Below are positions 43,701 to 54,100 of a stretch of 64,000 bases of DNA, piece after piece. The position numbers and the translations under genes were made by a program. The stretch's first letter is position 1; each line of letters opens with the position of its first letter. The DNA is from a virus: the IMG/VR virus record IMGVR_UViG_3300046318_000374, positions 1 to 64,000 of that record; one strand, written 5' to 3'. The notes beneath the pieces are model-generated. The model was not told the origin of the DNA and did not search any database. It was given only the letters and a program-made list of their open reading frames with translations.

Positions 43701-44210
43701 ATCACCAAACTTATTAGAGCCAGATGAATAAATTACCGATGAAGAAACATATGATACGATTAGTTGTTCGGCAAATATAGATTGTGATACATATAAGTTA
43801 CCCTGAACTGATGTATTACCCTGAATTACTGCGTTTGTATTTACAACCAAAGAAGTTCCATCAAACGATGCAGTTTGTGAACCACTTGCAATAAATGGTG
43901 CTACAACCGATGGTACATTAATTAAACCACTACCATCTCCAAAGAAAGCACCACTAAATGAACCAGTTAAATCTGCAGTTCCTTTGAATGATGATGTTAT
44001 TGATGTTAATACTAATGTTTGAACAAACGCTCTATTACCCTCACTATCAGAAACTACAATTGCTGGATTTGTATCCAACGATGACGAGAATGTAGGAACA
44101 CCCAAATTTGGTTCAACTTGGGATAAATCTACGAATTCATATCTGTCTGATGTTACATTTTTCGGTCCTTTTAATCGAACGCGTCCACTTAATAGATTGC
44201 TTATTGCCAT
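34713..44210 (-). CDS. Giant tail fibre/appendage with about 22 LFxIP modules, a cupredoxin-like domain and a long collagen-like stalk
   Basis: 3165 residues. Residues about 1-1650 hold some 22 IASGSxTASxxPExG elements, most in a unit with SGSGEGLFNIPRSALTPDAL and SGSQFTGSIxVSG. An SYVSSSVIYSSGSNKFGDELTDRQ element is near residue 150. At about 925-1045 there is a cupredoxin-like domain (HPFLFKT and YYNCQIHQTMGGTINI). Next comes a linker (1650-1960), then about 1040 residues of Gly-X-Y triplets with 12 DGT[YF]F interruptions. The last 150 residues contain GTTDNGIITLDGTAPN and a beta domain (LSTANNFRRQF, NPPAGKAFGFTLLIVNGG) typical of fibre tips. It has no S74 domain. Two late motifs lie upstream. 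Probably a long whisker-like fibre; function otherwise unknown. Confidence 0.9.
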   Translation of the reverse strand: MAISNLLSGRVRLKGPKNVTSDRYEFVDLSQVEPNLGVPTFSSSLDTNPAIVVSDSEGNRAFVQTLVLTSITSSFKGTADLTGSFSGAFFGDGSGLINVPSVVAPFIASGSQTASFDGTSLVVNTNAVIQGNTSVQGNLYVSQSIFAEQLIVSYVSSSVIYSSGSNKFGDELTDRQEFTGSVEIRDILIVNSASGSFTGSFVGDGSQLLNVPSTVAPRIASGSATASISPDRGLVVNTFAEISGSLRVSGSVLLNSGSSFSGSGRNLFDIPRSALTPDALISTLIASGSATASISPNFGLVVNTSASFEGSVSASQYSGSGRGLFDIPRSALTPDALLSNLIASGSVTASVTDEFGFVVQSTASGSTFSGSIFMASGSFISGSGQQLFDIPRSALTQDALISTEIKSGSITASVAPEYGFRVISIDSGSQFTGSLFVSGGIELVSGSSFSGSGERLFNIPRTALTQDALISSFIASGSVTASVNPEYGFRVESSESGSEFTGSIEVSGSITAIEFSGSFSGSFQGDGSRLTNIPSLTSTLIASGSATASIEPSTGLVVNTFATISGSLTISGSVFIDSGSFFSGSGEKLFNIPRTALTPDALISTQITSGSVTASVTPQNGFRVESLVSGSQFTGSINISGITTIPSGSGYFSGSGEGLFNIPQSALSFEINKIASGSATASISPVEGFNVNVDAYFTNTVSASAFTGSGEGLFNIPQSAISGDSFRIASGSATASISPDRGLVVNTTVSASAFTGSGEGLFNIPQSALTSEAFRIVSGSVTASVSPEFGFRVESTISGSQFTGSLRVNGNIYTETGSFFVGDGSKLRNISLANLAIDSTQIISGSASASVSPISGFTTNVPAYFQNTVSASAFTGSGEGLFNIPLNALSEEAFRIASGSATASISPDRGLEINTNTFISGGLTVSSSIVIIPTGSLLTTFDVTANGMSAYTFDGAIVGDNPTLKLVRGVTYTFNINATGHPFLFKTVYGAGLTNVYSDGVTNGGDDVGVITFTPPSGSPDTLYYNCQIHQTMGGTINIVNQYEVPQKIEFIGETIVSGNLYVPTGSYFVGDGSQLTNITLANLAIDSSKIISGSASASISPEAGMVVNVAVSASGFSGSGANLFDIPISALSTDAFKIASGSITASVSPEYGFKVEALDSGSQFTGSLFVSGGVQLSSGSFYSGSGEGLFNIPRSALTPDALTATLIATGSVTASVSPEDGFRVISLESGSQFTGSIFVDGLVQLATTASFFSGSGAGLFNIPRSALTPDALTANLIATGSVTASVTPENGFVVLSLESGSQFTGSVNVSGSVRAFTYYGDGSQLTGVIAERSADSPRIASGSVTASVSPETGLIVFSPESGSQFTGSVNVSGSVTAITYFGDGSQLTGVIAERSGDTPRIASGSATASISPNLGFVSNVPITVTGTVSTSSLSLVISGSVAFSGSITASLYKGDGGGLFNIPASALQDLEIDRIQSGSAVALIDPELLTINVPVTAAYYSGDGGGLFNIPAEALQDLKLDRITSGSVTAVISPNKGLQVDTDVSITGSLYVTGGIFITGSDVVAASGSRYVGDGSGLTNINIANLAFETPILKSGSFTASISPDNGFVVNTSASIYGTTYTDRLVTPELTASFLYSPYLSGSLYGTYTFTGGGPTASVEYDILRWDENRGYYIPQPETTLTETVSFNNVSSVTIVHNLDIRYPMVQVYATGSEEMILPASILAIDNDTVQINFSGLTSGHAVIGSGGSLINGTIQGDRVIGTVLSSSYAERAGFAEVAANVQGLSSGSLEALISASANTGQFVLNSQTSSMSVYFAESSSYALFAANAANVDTANFIQNSQTASMTVGTASFALSASYAVTASYVLGGALTAEGFIKNEQTASMYVYSSSFASVAQFALNATNVDTASFVQANQDSTINANFVVSGSLGASGSIYVNSFNTGSNSNLVVVWNETTKKLEARDVQQAAGTSGTNGSSGSSGSSGSSGSSGSSGSSGSSGSSGSSGSSGIDGTSGSSGSSGSSGSSGSSGSTGSSGSSGSSGSSGSSGSSGSSGSSGTSGSSGTSGSSGTSGSSGTSGSSGTSGSSGTSGSSGTSGSSGTTGSSGTSGSSGTSGTSGSSGTSGSSGTSGSSGTTGSAGTSGTSGTSGSGGTSGSSGTRGTAGTSGSTGTAGSSGTSATSGSSGSSGSSGVDGSSGSSGTAGSSGSSGSSGSSGTTGSAGSAGSGGSAGTSGFDGTSGSSGSSGSNGSAGSAGSSGTSGEDGTSGTSGSNGTSGSSGSSGSSGTTGSSGTSGSSGSSGSSGSSGSSGSSGTTGSSGTTGSSGSSGSSGSSGSSGSSGSSGSSGSSGSSGTTGSEGTSGSSGSSGSSGTSGSSGSSGSSGSTGSSGTTGSEGTSGSSGSSGLDGSSGSSGSSGSSGSSGSSGSSGSSGSSGIDGSSGSSGTDGSTGTAGTSGTSGSSGSSGSSGTTGSDGTSGSSGSSGSSGSSGTSGSSGSSGSSGLDGTYFGSSGSSGSSGVSGTSGATGSSGTAGTPGTAGSSGVAGAAGTSGTSGQDGTYFGSSGTSGSSGSSGSSGSSGSSGSSGSSGSSGSSGVDGTSGIDGSSGSSGSSGSTGTDGTSGSSGSSGFDGTYFGSSGSSGSSGSSGSSGSSGTNGTSGSSGVDGTFFGSSGTSGSSGSSGSSGSSGSSGSSGSSGSSGLDGTYFGSSGTSGSSGSSGSSGSEGTSGTTGSSGSTGSSGSSGLDGTFFGSSGTAGSSGSSGSSGSTGTDGTSGTTGSSGSSGLDGTYFGSSGSSGSSGSSGEMGTSGSSGSTGTSGSSGLDGTFFGSSGTAGSSGSSGSSASNGTSGTSGSSGSSGLDGTYFGSSGSSGSSGSSGSSGSSGSTGTSGSSGSSGLDGTYFGSSGSSGSSGSSGSTGTSGSTGTDGTSGTTGSSGLDGTFFGSSGSSGTSGSSGSSGTSGIGTNGSSGSSGVDGTFFGTNGTNGTSGTTGSSGTSAGGTAGSGGTSGSSGSTGSAGTSGLLSLTGTTDNGIITLDGTAPNATVESNLTFDGTILTITGAVDASTYVTTTVFRETYSNLGSGTNVTIDLSTANNFRRQFTSSAAVTFTNPPAGKAFGFTLLIVNGGSGTITWPGTVRWAGGTGAPALTASGTDILVFYTYDGGTTYYGFVTGLNMA
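35185..38313 (-). repeat. Long collagen-like tract with regular DGT[YF]F interruptions
   Basis: About 1040 residues of Gly at every third position, mostly SerSer, SerThr, ThrSer, with Asp/Ala/Asn sometimes. Twelve GxDGT[YF]FG elements (x is L, V, F or Q) break the triplet phase by one residue, mostly in the C-terminal half. Only one proline was noticed. Confidence 0.9.
39450..43930 (-). repeat. About 22 tandem LFNIP/IASGSxTAS modules in the 3165-residue protein
   Basis: The unit is near 60-70 residues: SGSGxxLFxIPxxALxxDAL, IASGSxTASxxPExGFxVxS, SGSQFTGSxxVSG. Units are imperfect and some are shortened. A copy of IKSGSAQAVISPNLGLVVNT occurs near the start of the 2669-residue fibre as well. 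Confidence 0.85.
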
Positions 44211-44229
44211 TAGTACTTTCTAGCTTTGA

Positions 44230-44238
44230 TATAAATAT
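44230..44238 (-). promoter_or_regulatory. Candidate late promoter of the 3165-codon gene (proximal copy)
   Basis: ATATTTATATCAAAGC in the gene direction, ending 19 bases before the ATG at 44210. It is the closer of two copies in 27 bases. Confidence 0.6.
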
Positions 44239-44247
44239 TCAATTACA

Positions 44248-44256
44248 TATAAATAT
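44248..44256 (-). promoter_or_regulatory. Candidate late promoter of the 3165-codon gene (distal copy)
   Basis: TTATATTTATATGTAATTG in the gene direction, 18 bases upstream of the proximal copy. A doubled motif is found only here among the structural genes. Confidence 0.5.
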
Positions 44257-44274
44257 AATTGAAAAATATAATCG

Positions 44275-45138
44275 TTATTCGTTTGCACTCTCTAATAAAG
44301 AAAGAACTACACTTAAATTTGGTGAGCCAGAAACTATAAAACCATAACTTTCTTCTAATACCAATTTACCAGAAACTACGGGTGATAATGAATCAGCAGG
44401 TGGAATTAAAACATTTGTTACCAATTGTATTGGGTCTTGCGCAACTAATACCGGATTTTCAATCGTATCTAATACCACATTTGTAAACGCATTAATTAAA
44501 TAACCACTGCCACTACCGGCCGTAGCATATGTTGAATTAAGAGATTGTGATACTGCCGTTTGATATATTCTTTCAACGGAAGCAGAACCAGTTATTGATT
44601 CATTTTTAATAATTTGTTGTGCTAATGTGTTTGTATATTGAATTGCTAATAAAGATGCACTATATTCGGTTGGGTCAATAGTTGATACACCATTTTTAGT
44701 ATAAAAAGATTTTGCGTATTTGTTAGTTCGTATTGTTTTATTATTTTTTATATCATACGCATATGCATCAATAGCATCCAATGCAATATTCTCATATATA
44801 GATGATGTAAATGCAATTGGAGTTTCTAATAAATTATTTTGAAAGGAAGTATATGCCGCAACTTCCTTTCTAATAAATTGTCTATTCGCTGTTAATAGGA
44901 TTGACGCACTATCAAAACTACCAGTAGATTCAATTGAACCAAATTGTGGTATTGCTAATTCTCTATTTGATGTTACAAATATTGTCACCGGTTGTGTTAC
45001 TAAACTATTATTAGTAATTTGTGCCGAAAGTACAATAGATGATACACCTGCAGGAGTTGCATAAATTTCATCTTGCTCACCAGTCAATGTTGTTACCACC
45101 GACTGAAACCTATTAAGAGGTACGAATACACTTGCCAT
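44275..45138 (-). CDS. Fibre-associated beta protein with an inserted repeat module
   Basis: 287 residues. Residues about 1-75 (LTGEQDEIYATPAGVSSIVLSAQITNNSLVTQPVTIFVTSN) and about 235-287 (TNVLIPPADSLSPVVSGKLVLEESYGFIVSGSPNLSVVLSLLES) look like the two halves of the 110-residue protein at 32629-32961. Between them lies a segment that matches one unit of the giant neighbour's repeat: LTANRQFIRKEVAAYTSF, LDAIDAYAYDIKNNKTIRTNKYAKSFY, LLAIQYTNTLAQQIIKNESITGSAS. It thus seems made by inserting a repeat unit into a small beta-sandwich. It starts 19 bases after the 3236-codon gene stop and is probably co-transcribed with it. Function unknown; a cap or adaptor of the giant fibre is possible. Confidence 0.78.
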   Translation of the reverse strand: MASVFVPLNRFQSVVTTLTGEQDEIYATPAGVSSIVLSAQITNNSLVTQPVTIFVTSNRELAIPQFGSIESTGSFDSASILLTANRQFIRKEVAAYTSFQNNLLETPIAFTSSIYENIALDAIDAYAYDIKNNKTIRTNKYAKSFYTKNGVSTIDPTEYSASLLAIQYTNTLAQQIIKNESITGSASVERIYQTAVSQSLNSTYATAGSGSGYLINAFTNVVLDTIENPVLVAQDPIQLVTNVLIPPADSLSPVVSGKLVLEESYGFIVSGSPNLSVVLSLLESANE

Positions 45139-45157
45139 TTTTTTCTATTTTATCTTT

Positions 45158-48100
45158 TTATATTTGTAGTGCTAATGAGAACGGAGTTACTAATGAGAAC
45201 AATGATTTACTAAATGTTCTACCAACTAAAGTTCCAGTAGCTTGGTTGATACTTAATCCAGTACCAATTCTAAAGTCACCAGTTTCGTTACCAGATGTAA
45301 AGTAAATTCTACCTCCACCTAATTCCGTAATTTCATACGCAGGGTCCGCAGTTCCACTACCACCCTGATTAGAAGGCAGTGCCTTAAATGTTACACCGGC
45401 TCCGTTATATGAGTAGTCAATACCAGTTGCCACAATTAAAGAACCAAATGATTCTAATGGTGCACCGGCTGCAACGAACTCAGCTCTTGTTCTTAAATAT
45501 CTATTAGTTTCCAAAGTCTCTAATAGTTGGTCTCTTGTTACTGCAATTGCACTTCCATATTGACCATTGTAATAAGATGATGCCGCCGCTATTCCTCTTT
45601 CGTTTCCACCATATAGTAAATCAGTTGCTACTGCATCAACAATCAAACCTGTATCACGAGAACAACTAGCCTCATTATATACTAAATATGGGAATGCTCC
45701 ATTTGTGTATCCAATTGCTCTTTGTTTCAATTCATCTTTTGCTGCAATTAATCTATTGTATGCTGCTCTTCGTTTTGTGCCAGGGAACACCATTTGTGTT
45801 TGGTTTACAATTTTTTCAGCCACACCTCTAGCAAAGTTAATTCCATCAACCGTTTGAATTTTTTGTCCAACAGTTCCATTGTCAGTATAAGATGGTTTAA
45901 TTGCTACTGATGGAATTTTATAGTAGTAAGAACCTGCCTCAATACTTCTTTCGTTTCCACCATACACTAAATCAGTTTTAACCGCATCTATAATAAATCC
46001 TACATCACGAGAACAACTTACTTCGTTATATTGTAAAGTACTCCACGATGATGATAAGAATGCAATCGTTTCTTTTTGGATAAACAATCTATTTCTTGTC
46101 AACAATTCTCTACCACCTAATGCAGAACCAGATGGTGATACAAAAGTTGGGTTAGTAATTACTTTGGTTGCTAACTTACCACCATATCTTACACCAGTAA
46201 GTGTTGGGTCTAATTGATTTGCTTCCGAAGGTACACCTGCTACCGTTGCTTTTGATGGGAATAGGTAATAATATGTGCCAGCAGTTACTGCTCTTTCAGT
46301 TCCACCATATAGTAAATCCGTTGCAGCCGCATCCGTTATATATCTTACATCACGAGAACAACTTGCCTCATTGTAGTAAACAGTACTCCAAGATGAAGAT
46401 ACATATGCAATTACTTCTGCTGCTATGAAATCTTTATTTCTTCTTAATAAATCAAATGATGAAGAAACTTCTAATGATGCAGTATGGAACACAATATTTT
46501 GTGCAATTTTTTGAGATATTCTACTTGCGTAATCAATACCCTCATTGGTTTGTTTTAATTGTCCTACGCTATCACCATCTCCCAATAAAGTTGCCTTTGA
46601 TGGATATTTGTAATAGAATTCTCCACTTAAAACAGTTCTTTCGTTTCCACCATATAATAAATCAGTTGCTACACCATCAATAATGTATCCAACATCTCTC
46701 TTACACTTATCTTTATTGTAAACAAAGAAACTCCATGCTGAATCTAACCAAGCCATTGTTTCGTTTTGGATAAATCCTCTATTGCTTCTTAACAATTCAA
46801 CTGATGCCGATACTGATTGAGATGCGGTTACAAATGTTTTGTTTGTAATTACATTTGCTGCCACACCACCTGCAAAATCAATTGCATTTAATGTAGAATC
46901 TAATTGAGAGCCAGTTGCTTGTGATGGATACTTAAAGTAGTACTCACCGGCAGTTACACTTCTTTGATTTCCACCATAAAGAATATCAGTTGCCACCGCA
47001 TCCACAATTAATCCAACATCTCTTCTACATTTAGATTCACTATATGCCAATGTACTCCAAGAAGAAGATACAAATGCAATTGTTTCCGCTTGAATGAATG
47101 GTTTGTTTTGTTTCAATGCATTGTAAACAGCAGATGCCGAAGCAGATGCAGTTACAAATGTTGTACCCAATACAATCTTTTGTGCCAATTGAGATGCGTA
47201 AATTATACCATCTAATGTTTCATCTAATTGAGAATCAGTTGCTTGTGATGGGTATAAATAATAATAATATCCATTATGAACTGATGCAGAGTTGCTATTC
47301 CAATATAAATCCTCTGCTGCACCACTTACAATTAAACCTACATCGCGAGAACAACTTGCCTCATTGTAAAGGAATGCAGTATCCGAATTAGAACCAGTTA
47401 CCCACGATGAACTAATGTATGCAATAGTTTCAGCCTGAATGAACGGAATGTTTGCTTTTAATAAGTTGTAAGCATTTATCACATTCGGGTCAGTTGATGG
47501 AGTTGTATATGGTATTGTTGCTGGTAATGAACCAGTACCATTTGTTACAATATCCGTAACTATACTAATTGATGCCGAAATTGCAGTTGCTTCAGTTTGT
47601 GTACCTGCACTTCCACTAATTTGTGGAGTGTTTGTTACTTTAATATTATTGTATGTGTTAGATACAAATTGTGGTGCACTAACTACATTACTTTGGATAA
47701 TATTATCACTAAATCTTCTTGCGTAATCAATTGCCGTAGTTGTTTCAACTATTTGGTCACTTTCAATCGCCAACGATGGATATAGATAGTAGAACTCACC
47801 TGCTTTAGCTGCTCTTTGATTTCCACCATATAATAAATCAGTTGCAACCGCATCTACAATGTATCCAACATCTCTTCTACAAGATGTTTCATTGTAGTAT
47901 AGTTGTGGATATTTAGCATTTACAAATGCAACAGTTTCATTTTGGATAAATTCTTTATTACTTAATAATAAATCATAAGAATATTGAGTATTTGCATTTG
48001 GTGTTACAAATGTAGTGTTTTTTGCTACATTCATTGCCACACCTTTACCATATCTTATACCATCTAATGTTGGTTGTAATTGAGAATCAGTTGCCTGTGA

Positions 48101-51100
48101 TGGGAATCTAAAATAGTAATCACCAGCAGTAAGACTTCTTTCATTTCCACCATATAATAAATCGGTTGCTACCGCATCTACAATATATGCAATATCACGA
48201 GAACAACTTGCTTCGTTGTAATCAAATGTACTCCAAGAAGAACTTACATAAGCAATTACTTCGTTTTGGATAAATGGTTTATTTTTTATCAACGATACAT
48301 ACGATGCCGAAGTTGATTGTGATGCTGATATATGAGCTAAAGTTGTATTTCTTACCACTCTTTCTGCCAATCCACTTGCGTATCTAATTGCAGTTAATGT
48401 TTGGTCTAATTGAGAACCAGTTGCTTCCGATGGGAAATCATAATAGTACTTACCATTTACATAAGAACCAGAATTACCACCATATAATAAATCATAAGCA
48501 GCTCCATCGATAATGAATCCTAAATCTCTACTGCAACTTGCCTCATTGTAATCAAATGTACTCCAAGATGAACTTACAAATGCAATAGTTTCATCTATAA
48601 TCATTTGTTTGTTACCCAACAACAAATTGTATGCAGATACCATTTTAGTATTTGTATTTGCAGTTGCCGAAGAGGATATAAATGTAGTAGAACCAGTTCC
48701 ATTTGCTATAATATTAGCAACAATTGCAAATGATGCAGATACTAATGAAGCCTGAACTCTTCCTCCGGCACTTCCACTTATTAATTGTGGAGTATTTGTT
48801 ACTTTAACACCATTTTGATTGTTTGATACTAATGTTGGATAAGTTCCCTCAATAATATCCATTACAATCTCAAATCCACTACCAATTTTTTGAATATCTG
48901 CTTCACTACCAGAAGATATTGATTGGAATAGTGTACCACCACTAATATTTAATGATGATGATGTATTTTCTATAATATTTGGTATAGAACCAGTTCCATT
49001 ATTAACAATATCAATGATTGTTGCGTAAGAAGAACTTACTTTTGTTAAATCACTACCATTATATGTACCACTACCTGTAATTTGAGTTGTAGATGTGATA
49101 TGTAATAAAGTTGGAGTTGCTAATTGGAAACCATATTCAAAATTTCTTGCCAATGAATCCGGCGTACCATTCACACCAAAGTGAATAATATCTCTTACCA
49201 AACTAAACGATGAAGTTACCAAATCAGCATAAGTACTACCACCACTTATTGATGATGTAGTTGGTGTTTCATTTGTTACTTTTATTCCACTTTCAGTATT
49301 TTTAACAACTTCAGGTAAATATGATATACCATTTGATATAATTTCAGTTACCAATGCAAATGAAGAACTAATTTTAGTTAATTCAGTATTACCAACACTT
49401 ATCGATGATGTATATTGAGCAGTATTTGTTGCTTTTATATTATTATCCGTATTTTTACCAAAATTAACTGTATCTAATGTAATATTTGATACCAATTTGT
49501 TCACTAAACTATTTGCATAATCTATTGAATCTATCGTTTGTCCTTTTTGTTCTACCGAAGTTGCCTTTGATGGGAATTTGTAATAATATACGCCAGATTC
49601 CACACTTCTTTCATTACCACCATAAACAATATCAGTTGCTACACTATCCACAATAAATCCAACATCTCTACTACAAGAAGCTTGGTTATATACTAAATCA
49701 GGATAAAATGCGTTAGTATATTGAATAGTTTCTGCTTGAATAAATGCTCTATTTGCTTGTACTAAATTTCTTACATTTAATTTTTCTTTTGAAGCAGTTA
49801 CAAATGTATTACCCAATATAATTTTTTGAGCCAAACCACTACCATACTTAATACCAGTGATTGTTGGGTCTAATTGTTGAGTAACCGATGGTACTCCACC
49901 AACAGTTGCAGCAGATGGATATAAATAATAGAATAATCCGGCAGTAGATGTTCTTTCATTACCACCATAAACCAAATCCGTTCTTACCGCATCAAGTATA
50001 TACTTTACATCTCTTTCACATTTTGCTTGATTGTATGAAACACCATACCAAGACGATGATACATACTCAACAACTTCTCTTGCTATTAAATCTTTATTTA
50101 ATGATAATAAATTACTAGCATTTGTTTTATTTTGTGAAGCAGTTACAAAAGTAGTACCAACAACAATTTTTTGTGTCATTCTACCTGCGTAATCAATACC
50201 ATCTATTGTTTGTACTAATTGAGAACCAGTTGCCTGCGATGGATATAGGTAATAGAATGTTCCAGCTGCCACAGCTCTTTCATTCCCACCATAAACTAAA
50301 TCGGTTCTTACTGCATCAATAACGTGTCCAATATCTCTCTTACACTTAACATCATCGTAATCAAAATTACCCCACGAAGATGATAAGTAAGTAATAGTTT
50401 CACTTTGAATAAATTCTCTATTGTTCTTTAATTGTAAAGAAGCATTTTGTACTTGTTCGTTTGGATAAGTGTAAACTATATTTTGTAAAGTTTTTTGTGC
50501 TAATTTACTAGCATACTTTATACCATCCACAGTTTGATTTAATTGAGAACCAGTTGCTGCTGATGGATATTCTAAATAGTACTTACCACTTACTAACGAA
50601 GCAGAATATGAATTAAATAATAAATCTTCTGCTGCACCACTTACAATTAAACCAATATCTCTACTACAACTTGCTTCATTATATTCAAACCCATTCCAAG
50701 ATGAAGATAGGTAAGCAATAGTTTCCGCCTGAATAAACGGAATATTTTGTTTTAACAAATTATATGCATAATATACAACCGATGCAGTTTGCGCAGTTGT
50801 ATATGATGATGTTGGTAAACTTAAAGATGCGGTCACACCACTATTTCCACTTAAAATATCAACAACTAACGATATAGATGCGGATATTGCAGATGCCTGT
50901 GTGGAAGAACCACTATAAGATGCCGAAACATATTGTGGTGTATTTGATACTTTGATATTTTGTAATGTGTTTAGGGTAATTGTAGGAACTACACCTAAAC
51001 CATTTTTAATAATATTTTTAATTGTTTCAACCGATGAACTAACCGCAGTTGCCTGTGTTTGAGTTGCATTACTACCAGTCCATTGACTTAAATTTGTAAC

Positions 51101-54100
51101 TTTAATATTTTGTAAAGTGTTTGATTGGTATGTTGGTATTGAACCTGTTCCATTTAGTACAATATTTACAATCGTACCAATAGAAGAACTAATTGCATTA
51201 GCTTCCGTTTGAGATGCAGATGCCGCACTAACTAAATTTAATCCACTTACAACAATTAAATCTCCGTGTGATGAAGTTATAGCAGGTTTTGCAGAACTAC
51301 CACTTTCTATAATTTTAGTAATTATATCAAATTTAGTATCAATTGATGATGTTAAATTAGCAGATGATGTTACTGATGTTATTTGAGTACCATTGGTAAT
51401 ATTTAATGGATTTCTAGTATTCCAATCTTGCCCATTTTGTTGTGCTACAATTGAATTTAATACACCGGTTCCTCTTTTAATAATTTTTTCAACAATATTG
51501 AATGAACTACTAATTGAACTAATTTCTGCTGCAGTACCTGAAATAGATGATGTTACATTTGTTAATGCAGTTACTTTAATATTTTTTTCATCATTACCAA
51601 TAATACGTGGAGTATCTAACAATATGTTTTGTACTACATAATCACCAATAATTTTTGTATATTGTATTGCACCAGATGTTTCTTTCTTTTGTGTAGAAGT
51701 TGCAATTGATGGGTAATAATAATAATTTCTACCAGCAGTTACACTTCTTTCGTTTCCACCATACAATAAATCCGTTGCAATTGCATCTACAATATATCCA
51801 ACATCTCTTCTACATTTTGTAGTACTATATTTTAATTGAGGATATGCAACATTAATAAATTGAATTGTTTCATTTTGAATTAATTCTTTGTTTGCTCTCA
51901 ATAAATCATAAGCTGCTTGTGTGGATGAAGAAGCAGTTACAAATGTTGTGTTTGTGATTAAATTACCAACAACACCTTTTGCATATCGAATACCAGTTAA
52001 AGTTTGTTCTAACTGATTTGTAGATGATGGAACACCACCAACAACAGCTGCCGATGGGTATAGGTAATAAAATTGACCAGCAATTGTACTTCTTTCATTT
52101 CCACCATATTTCAAATCAGTTGAAACTGCATCTAAAATATGTCCAATATCTCTTTTACATTTAACCTCATCATAATAGAAACCATCACCACCACTCCAAG
52201 AAGAAGAAATAAATGCAATAGTTTCATTTTGTACAAAACTTCTATTATCAATTATAGATTGCCAAACTGCATCTATTTCAGTTGATGGATAATTAAAGGT
52301 TACATTTTTTACAACTTTTTCAGCCATTCCAGCTGCATATTTTACAGCAGTTAAAGTTGGTGTTAATTCAGTTGTAATTGCGTTTGATGGGTATAAGTAA
52401 TAGTACAAACCACTTCTAATAGATTCTTCATTACCACCATATAACAAGTCTTTTGCTACACCATCTATGATGTATCCAATATCTCTTTTACAAGTTGTTT
52501 GATTATATGAAAACGCACTCCACGATGATGATAAGAATGCAATGGTTTCCTCCTGAATAAATTCTTTATTATTTACCAATTGGTCATATGCGTTTATCAC
52601 ATCCACATTTTGACTTGGATTTGATGAACTATAAAAAGTGTCCGGATATGTAATTGTACTAGCAATTAATTCTCTAGGAGTATCGTTTGAGTTTACAATA
52701 TGAAACTCACCAATCATATCCTCACTATTTTGAGCTACATAATATAATTTATTTGGTGCATCGTATGGAACTTCAAATGTTATATTACCAACACTATCTC
52801 CATTATTCACTACACCAAAATCATAATCATATGAATCAGTTATTCCGCTAATTGGTGATTTTCTAATGAAGAATGGATAGTTGTTTGGACCAGCTGCTTC
52901 GGATGCGGAAACATAGAACTTATACTCTTCACCTCTAAACAAAGTAATTGTAGGATTACCACTAACTCCATCAAATGAATAAGATGAACTACCATTATTT
53001 GTTATAGTATATGCTCTTTTATGATTAGTAGGAATATCTTCAAACGCACTACCAGTACCATTTGCTAATATATTATATACAATACTAAAACTGGCACTTA
53101 TTGCGCTTACAGTAGATAACGATGATGAAATACCGGTTGTAAATTGTGGTGTATCGGTTACTTTTATACTTGCACTATTATTTGATACAATTGTAGGTGC
53201 TACACTTAATCCATTTGTTACAATATTAATTATATTATCAAATGATGCACTTACACTACCAGTTGTAATATCACCAGCAGGATATGCAGATGGTTCTATT
53301 GTAATATCAGTTACTTTTATTGCATCTTCAGTATTTGATTTGAAAACATATGAACCAGTACCATTTGAGAATATACTTAATATAGTTCCAAATGATTGAC
53401 TGATATGTGTTAAATCACTTAATGATGCCGAATCAATTGATGATGTAATTTGAGTTGCACCTAAAATATTATATGGCGAATCAAACCCATATCCTTTGTT
53501 TGAACTTTTAGCTAAAAGAGTTGGAAAATTACCAATTCCGTTTTCAACAATTGCACTAACTAAATTAAAATCTGCAACTACTTGCGCAGTTGTTTCGGTA
53601 GTTGGTGTTAAGGCAGATTCACTACCTGATAAGTATCGTTGTAATTCACTAGTTACTTTAATTCCTTCGGCAGTATTTAGAGTTGTAATTGTAGGTAATC
53701 CATCCTCTAATCCTTTATTAAGAACATCTACAACACAACTCCAACTTGCTCTTACTTTATCACGTGCATCAATATTACCACCCTGACTACTACTAATAAA
53801 GCGAGAACCAGATGCATACATACCATATAAACCAAACGAAATATTTGAGTTGTTTAGTGTAGCATGTCCACCATTGTTTACTCTAATTGCATAGTATGAG
53901 AAGTTATTAAAGAAAGATACCAACTGAATGAATCCTCTACCATTTACCAAACATCCCACACCATTAGGAGAAATTTGTGTATAAGCATCCAATACCATAG
54001 ATGCCAATGGTGAATCAGGATGAACCGCATCTCCGTTTACATACAATCCACCACCCCCCGGTGGAATCTCTTCGTAGAGTTCAGTAAATGAGTTCTCTTG

